NCBI GenBank assembly: GCA_937915825.1 | Contig: CALGGT010000046.1 | Span: 1 to 44,180 of the forward strand | Length of the DNA stretch: 44,180 nt | DNA from: an uncultured Eubacterium sp. | GTDB lineage: Bacteria; Bacillota; Clostridia; Lachnospirales; Lachnospiraceae | Reading direction: 5' to 3' | Shown: positions 41,100-44,180 of the stretch, piece by piece | How the letters are laid out: every line of letters starts with the position of its first letter | How positions within the stretch are numbered: the stretch's first letter is position 1 | Notes under the pieces: model-generated | Databases searched by the model: none | What the model was told of the DNA's origin: nothing | Seen by the model: the letters and a program-made list of their open reading frames with translations, nothing else | Position numbers and translations under genes: made by a program

Positions 41100-41888
41100 T
41101 TACAAACGATTTTCCTTTCGGTTGATGATGTAAAACCCTTTTGCATTCAGGCTGTCTTCCCGATTGTACCGCATCGGGGTGTCATCCATCTGCCGAAAGA
41201 TTGCACCGGCCTCTTCCACGATGCATTGCATGGCGGCGGTATCCCACTCCATGGTAGGATTGTAGCGGTAATACACTTCCGCATCTCCCCTGGCAATTAC
41301 GCATCCTTTCAGAGAACTTCCCATAGCCACGAAATTCTTGATGCCATATTTTTCTATCATGTTTTGTATGCGTTCATCTCCATGAGAGGAACTCATTACG
41401 AAGCGAAGTTTCTCTATTTCGGTTTCATCCGTTACATGCAACTTTTGTTTTTCGGTTTCTTCTCCGATCTTCTCCCGGTAAGCGCCATATCCTCTAGCCG
41501 CGTAATAAAGCTCACGGGTAACCGGTACGTAGATCACTCCCATCACACTTTCGGTATGATCCGATAAGGCGATATTTACGGTAAATTGTCCATTACGTTT
41601 GATGAATTCCTTGGTTCCGTCCAGAGGATCAACGATAAAACACAACGGATTGTCCAATCTGCTTTTATCATCCTGTTCCTCTTCCGACAAAATACTGATC
41701 TCCGGAAACTCCTGTTTCAACCGATCCACGATCACTCGATTGGCAGCCTTATCCGCTATGGTCAAAGGCATATGCCCTTCTTTGTATTCCACCTGGAAGT
41801 CTTCTTCTTTGTTGTAGATCTCCAGGATCTTCTCCCCGGCTTCTACCGCGACTTCCTTACACACTTCCAATTGTCTCATCCAATCCAT
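41100..41888 (-). CDS. CysQ-like 3'(2'),5'-bisphosphate nucleotidase
   Basis: This 262-residue member of the inositol monophosphatase superfamily probably removes 3'-phosphate from PAP, the by-product of sulfate activation. Motifs visible are ILSEEEQDD (metal-binding Glu), FIVDPLDGTKEFIK (the DPLDGT signature) and MEWDTAAMQCIVEEAGA. The pairing with the adjacent APS kinase domain supports CysQ rather than general inositol phosphatase activity. GGAGATACCC precedes the ATG. The terminator follows directly, so with cysC it forms the end of a sulfur-activation transcript. Confidence 0.87.
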   Translation of the reverse strand: MDWMRQLEVCKEVAVEAGEKILEIYNKEEDFQVEYKEGHMPLTIADKAANRVIVDRLKQEFPEISILSEEEQDDKSRLDNPLCFIVDPLDGTKEFIKRNGQFTVNIALSDHTESVMGVIYVPVTRELYYAARGYGAYREKIGEETEKQKLHVTDETEIEKLRFVMSSSHGDERIQNMIEKYGIKNFVAMGSSLKGCVIARGDAEVYYRYNPTMEWDTAAMQCIVEEAGAIFRQMDDTPMRYNREDSLNAKGFYIINRKENRL

Positions 41889-41924
41889 GGGTATCTCCGT
41901 TCTTATCTGCCTCTCATCCGCTTT

Positions 41925-42512
41925 TTACAAATACGGACGTATCTTCTCCATTACATAATCCGCCGCTTCCTCAATGCTCTTTCCGGTGGTATCAATGGTG
42001 ATCTCCGGATTCTGAGGTTCTTCGTACGGACTGCTGATTCCCGAGAAGTTAGGAATTTCACCAGCTCTTGCCTTCTTATAAAGTCCTTTTACATCCCTCT
42101 TCTCACATTCATCAATGGGCGTGCTTACATATACTTCCACAAAATTTCCCTCCCCGATGATCTCACGGGAGTTCAAACGATCACTGCGGAACGGGGAAAT
42201 AAAGGACGTCATTACGATCAAGCCGGCATCGTTCATTAATTTACAAACCTCCGCCACACGACGGATGTTCTCGATCCGATCCTGTTCCTTAAATCCTAAG
42301 TTCTTATTCAATCCCATCCGGACATTGTCACCATCTAAGGACATGGTATGCTTTCCTTCTGCGAAAAGTCGTTTTTCGATCTCATTGGACAAGGTCGACT
42401 TACCGGAACCGGACAATCCTGTAAACCATATGGTTACCGGCTTCTGCGTCTTCTGGTTCGCCCGCAGATCTCTGGTAATATCCATATTTTGCCAGATCAC
42501 GTTCTCATCACG
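41925..42512 (-). CDS. cysC: Adenylyl-sulfate kinase domain, 5' end lost at join
   Basis: The APS kinase makes PAPS from adenylyl sulfate. The P-loop TIWFTGLSGSGKST is intact, and DGDNVRMGLNKNLGF, FISPFRSDR and the C-terminal ITIDTTGKSIEEAADYV all fit the family. The frame runs on upstream without a stop across the Bacteroidota join at about 42506 to 42512, so the extreme N-terminus (MLFRHQFRHHD...) is an artefact. Native sequence begins around ENVIWQNMDITRD. That run is typical of the linker before the kinase in CysN-CysC fusions, so the true protein may be a longer sulfate adenylyltransferase/kinase; this is an inference. Confidence 0.88.
   Translation of the reverse strand, partial: RDENVIWQNMDITRDLRANQKTQKPVTIWFTGLSGSGKSTLSNEIEKRLFAEGKHTMSLDGDNVRMGLNKNLGFKEQDRIENIRRVAEVCKLMNDAGLIVMTSFISPFRSDRLNSREIIGEGNFVEVYVSTPIDECEKRDVKGLYKKARAGEIPNFSGISSPYEEPQNPEITIDTTGKSIEEAADYVMEKIRPYL
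42506..42512. other. Chimeric join, Clostridia to Bacteroidota
   Basis: The bases CATCACG (CGTGATG on the minus strand) fit both the CysC frame (ahead of GAGAACGTGATC) and the HemD frame (after AAGGC). On either side, codon usage, motif type and promoter style change sharply between Firmicutes and Bacteroidota. Both genes on the two sides are cut at this point. A short shared sequence at the break is typical of amplification or assembly chimeras. Confidence 0.8.
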
Positions 42513-42988
42513 GCCTTGGTGTAGTTGAGTTTCGCGGCGGAAAGCAAGTCGATCGTGGTGTCGGAACTGATGTCGGAACAGCAATAGAGGTAGTTCTCGT
42601 CCTTGTGCTTCTTCATGATCTCGATCAGGTCGTTCAAGGTCTGGTTGCCGAAGAAGATCTTTCGCTTCCTGTATTGCACATAGCGTTGCAGATAGAGCGC
42701 CGTCGATTCGTTGATGCAGAAATACTTCAAGGTCTCGGGGACGGCATAACGCATTTCCTTGGCGACGCGGAAGAAATGGTCGATGGCGTTTCGGCTCGTG
42801 AGGATGATGCCGGTGTATTCCGGCAGCTTGATGTGTTCCTTGCGAAGTTCGCTCGCGGTGACGTCTTCGAGTTTGATGAATTTCTCGAAAGTAAAGGTCA
42901 CGCCAAACTTTTTTGCCATGTCACCATAGGGTGTTTTGGAAAGGTCTGCGGGTTGTGGTTGAGACACCAAAATGGACTTAATCTTCAT
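42513..42988 (-). CDS. hemD: Uroporphyrinogen-III synthase-like protein, C-terminus lost at join
   Basis: The frame from 42988 matches the Bacteroidota HemD-type protein: MKIKSILVSQPQPADLSKTPYG, ILTSRNAIDHFFRVAKE and FFGNQTLNDLIEIMKKHKDENYLY. HemD cyclises hydroxymethylbilane in haem synthesis. About 160 of the usual ~250 residues are present. The end (NYTKAVM) stops at the chimeric join, where relatives continue with YRTVS. It lies 65 bases downstream of a DUF4271 gene, an arrangement I know from Bacteroidales. Confidence 0.85.
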
Positions 42989-43053
42989 TCTTCAATTGGA
43001 TTTTAGTGTATCCATAATAACTCTTTTCTATGACATCCGAGATGTTTAACTCA

Positions 43054-43878
43054 TTAGAACACAGAGCCGTGAGCAAAGTAGCGCAAGCCTGCTGTCAGGA
43101 GCATTGCAACCGGTGCGATTTCGAGGGCGCAAAAATACGAAAAAATATAAAACGCGGGCGTTTTTGTGAAAAATCTGGTTTCGACAATCTCCATCACGAA
43201 GCGCATGAGTGCGGCTGCGGCAATGATTCCGGCGCCAATCCAGACAAACATGGAATAAGGGTTGTAAAGCAACAGCAGCACCACGGGCAGCAGGGCGATC
43301 AAGGCATAGGTCGAGACGGAAAGCTGCACGGCCATCTGGCGGTCGGCCACGTCTTTCACGCCGAAAAGCCAACTGACGAGTCGCAGCGTCAGGAAACGGA
43401 GCGCAATCCACAAGGCCACCACTCCACAAAGGATGCCAAACAGCCGCAAGCCGTTGTATTGCTGCACGTCGTGCGAAAGAATCACCAGCGATTTTTGCAA
43501 AAACAAGGCCACCGTGACCAAATAGGACAACAAGAACGACGTTCCCAAAAAGCTGCGCATCGGCGACCATTCGCGAAGCAACTGGTTGGTGTGCGCCACT
43601 CCACCCGGCAAGCCCAACACCTGACGGAACTGCCTCGGATAGAGCTGTTTGTTCAACACGATGAGAAGCACGATGATTCCAAGCAGCACCAAGTTCCAGC
43701 CTTCCAGCACATCGTAAGTCACCCGAGGCAAAGGAGTGACGGCACGCCCGAAGCCCTTGGTGAGGAAACTCGGCACCACGCTGTCGCAGGCAACGACGTC
43801 GGCAACCTGCACCGTATCCGCGGCTTGGAGCGTGTCAACAAAAGGATTCCGATATGAAGGGTATAGGTAATGGGGCAT
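43054..43878 (-). CDS. DUF4271 membrane protein
   Basis: A polytopic protein of 274 residues with about six membrane segments (including WNLVLLGIIVLLIVLNKQLY and a YLVTVALFLQKSLVIL stretch). It has the DUF4271 pattern found only in Bacteroidota, often directly upstream of hemD. The function is not known. I start it at the ATG at 43878 (MPHYLYPSY), because the likely promoter (TATTTTTG at 43901 to 43908) lies downstream of the longer frame's start at 43929. GC content and codon use differ from those of the Clostridia genes. Confidence 0.82.
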   Translation of the reverse strand: MPHYLYPSYRNPFVDTLQAADTVQVADVVACDSVVPSFLTKGFGRAVTPLPRVTYDVLEGWNLVLLGIIVLLIVLNKQLYPRQFRQVLGLPGGVAHTNQLLREWSPMRSFLGTSFLLSYLVTVALFLQKSLVILSHDVQQYNGLRLFGILCGVVALWIALRFLTLRLVSWLFGVKDVADRQMAVQLSVSTYALIALLPVVLLLLYNPYSMFVWIGAGIIAAAALMRFVMEIVETRFFTKTPAFYIFSYFCALEIAPVAMLLTAGLRYFAHGSVF

Positions 43879-43900
43879 GGGGATTGTCGGTTTCAGGCTG

Positions 43901-43908
43901 CAAAAATA
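43901..43908 (-). promoter_or_regulatory. Bacteroidota -7 box of DUF4271-hemD
   Basis: The minus strand reads TATTTTTG, matching the Bacteroidota TAnnTTTG -7 element, about 20 bases before the chosen start at 43878. A TTTTGG further upstream may be the -33 element, although its spacing (about 23) is long. Confidence 0.55.
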
Positions 43909-43916
43909 AATGATTA

Positions 43917-43950
43917 TTTGCAAAACCAAGCCAAAATCTTTCTAACTTTG
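43917..43950 (+). promoter_or_regulatory. Bacteroidota promoter of pta
   Basis: The plus strand shows a -33-like TTTG (43917 to 43920) and a -7 box TAACTTTG (43943 to 43950), a perfect TAnnTTTG, 22 bases apart. It faces the pta gene and diverges from the DUF4271 promoter. Confidence 0.62.
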
Positions 43951-43967
43951 CAACCTAAAATGATAAC

Positions 43968-44037
43968 GGCCCTTCGACAAGCTCAGGGACCTTCGCCTTT
44001 ACATCGGCCAAGGGCGCCTGAGCCTGTCGAAGGCCCC
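43968..44037. repeat. Inverted repeat in the pta leader
   Basis: GGCCCTTCGACAAGCTCAGG (43968 to 43987) and CCTGAGCCTGTCGAAGGCCC (44017 to 44036) are near-perfect inverted arms with one indel and one mismatch around a ~29-base loop. The CTTCGACA(A/G)GCTCAGG motif is the well-known dispersed repeat, best known from spurious ORF translations such as RQAQGP...EPVEG. Here it lies in the 5' leader of pta, where it would fold as RNA. Confidence 0.8.
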
Positions 44038-44080
44038 GATCCAAAGTACAACAATTCAACCAACAAATAAACGATTCAAC

Positions 44081-44180
44081 ATGAACCTAATGCAAGAAAT
44101 CATTGCCAACGCGCAGGCCAACCGCCAGCGCATTGTGCTCCCCGAGGGCGACGAGCCCCGCACCCTGAAAGCCGCCGACC
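44081..44180 (+). CDS. pta: Phosphate acetyltransferase, start only
   Basis: The first 33 residues (MNLMQEIIANAQANRQRIVLPEG, then DEPRTLKAAD) match the start of bacterial phosphate acetyltransferase, which makes acetyl phosphate from acetyl-CoA for acetate formation with AckA. The frame is open to the end of the window. The RIVLPEG motif is clear. It faces away from the DUF4271-hemD genes and belongs to the Bacteroidota part. Confidence 0.85.
   Translation, partial: MNLMQEIIANAQANRQRIVLPEGDEPRTLKAAD

Noticed and set aside
42513..42584. N-terminal extension of the APS kinase (MLFRHQFRHHD)
   Set aside because: These residues come from hemD read in another frame, past the join. They do not resemble any APS kinase.
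43046..43570. 174-codon minus-strand open frame over the DUF4271 gene
   Set aside because: It is a shadow of the DUF4271 gene. The DUF4271 frame has membrane segments and family pattern, and the shadow is Arg/His-rich with no such features.
42513..44180. Bacteroidota genes acquired by horizontal transfer into the Clostridia genome
   Set aside because: Both border genes are cut at a 7-base overlap with no mobile element or attachment site, and the promoters are of Bacteroidota type. A chimeric join explains this more simply.
1..44180. tRNA or rRNA genes
   Set aside because: I saw no tRNA cloverleaf with a TTCGA arm or conserved rRNA sequence; only short GTTCGA-like strings that do not fold.

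Overview
Most of the window (about 113 to 42,506) reads as one stretch of a low-to-mid GC, spore-forming Clostridia genome, most likely Lachnospiraceae. The reasons are strong GGAGG ribosome binding sites, sigma-A-type promoters with 17-bp spacers, the rpmB/asp23/fakA cluster, the sporulation pair ytfI/gerW, a threonyl-tRNA synthetase without a TGS domain, a large fused acyl-CoA dehydratase activase, and several membrane proteins of the kind usual in Lachnospiraceae. Every real gene in this part is on the minus strand, so transcription runs right to left. Both ends of the window look like assembly joins. The first ~100 bases are GC-rich and interrupt coaE. From ~42,506 to the end the sequence is Bacteroidota: a hemD-like gene, a DUF4271 gene, the start of pta, and TAnnTTTG promoters. 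A 7-base overlap joins it to a CysC reading frame.

Layout, left to right. coaE (broken) and polA; fakA, asp23 and rpmB, with two promoters and a terminator; gerW and ytfI; two unrecognised genes; a very large PMT-type glycosyltransferase with a discoidin-like insert; a rhomboid-like membrane protein with a C-terminal zinc ribbon; corA; a 1415-residue activase; leuA; cdaR, cdaA and two membrane proteins; thrS. Next is a 0.9-kb inverted-repeat-bounded segment carrying a 5'-truncated PIN toxin gene and its small partner. Then come a Ser/Thr kinase with an unknown partner, serS, a lipoprotein, tex, a LacI-like/GGDEF regulator, cca, pyrE, a MATE exporter, yolD/dinB, folP, a cysQ-like nucleotidase, and the APS kinase domain that ends at the right-hand join.

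How the genes relate. CdaA makes c-di-AMP and CdaR regulates it. YtfI and GerW are sporulation-associated. CysC and the CysQ-like phosphatase fit sulfate activation and PAP removal. YolD and DinB form a translesion synthesis pair. Most other neighbours are housekeeping genes.

No complete, clearly new multi-gene system is evident. The most interesting items are: short tandem duplications (9 to 21 bp) that cover or adjoin the stop codons of four genes, with a fifth array beside leuA; the inverted-repeat-bounded toxin remnant abutting a kinase that stops early; the three-part glycosyltransferase; the zinc-ribbon pseudo-rhomboid; a 75-nt nested hairpin upstream of rpmB; and the two chimeric joins, which should be settled before anything is inferred across them.
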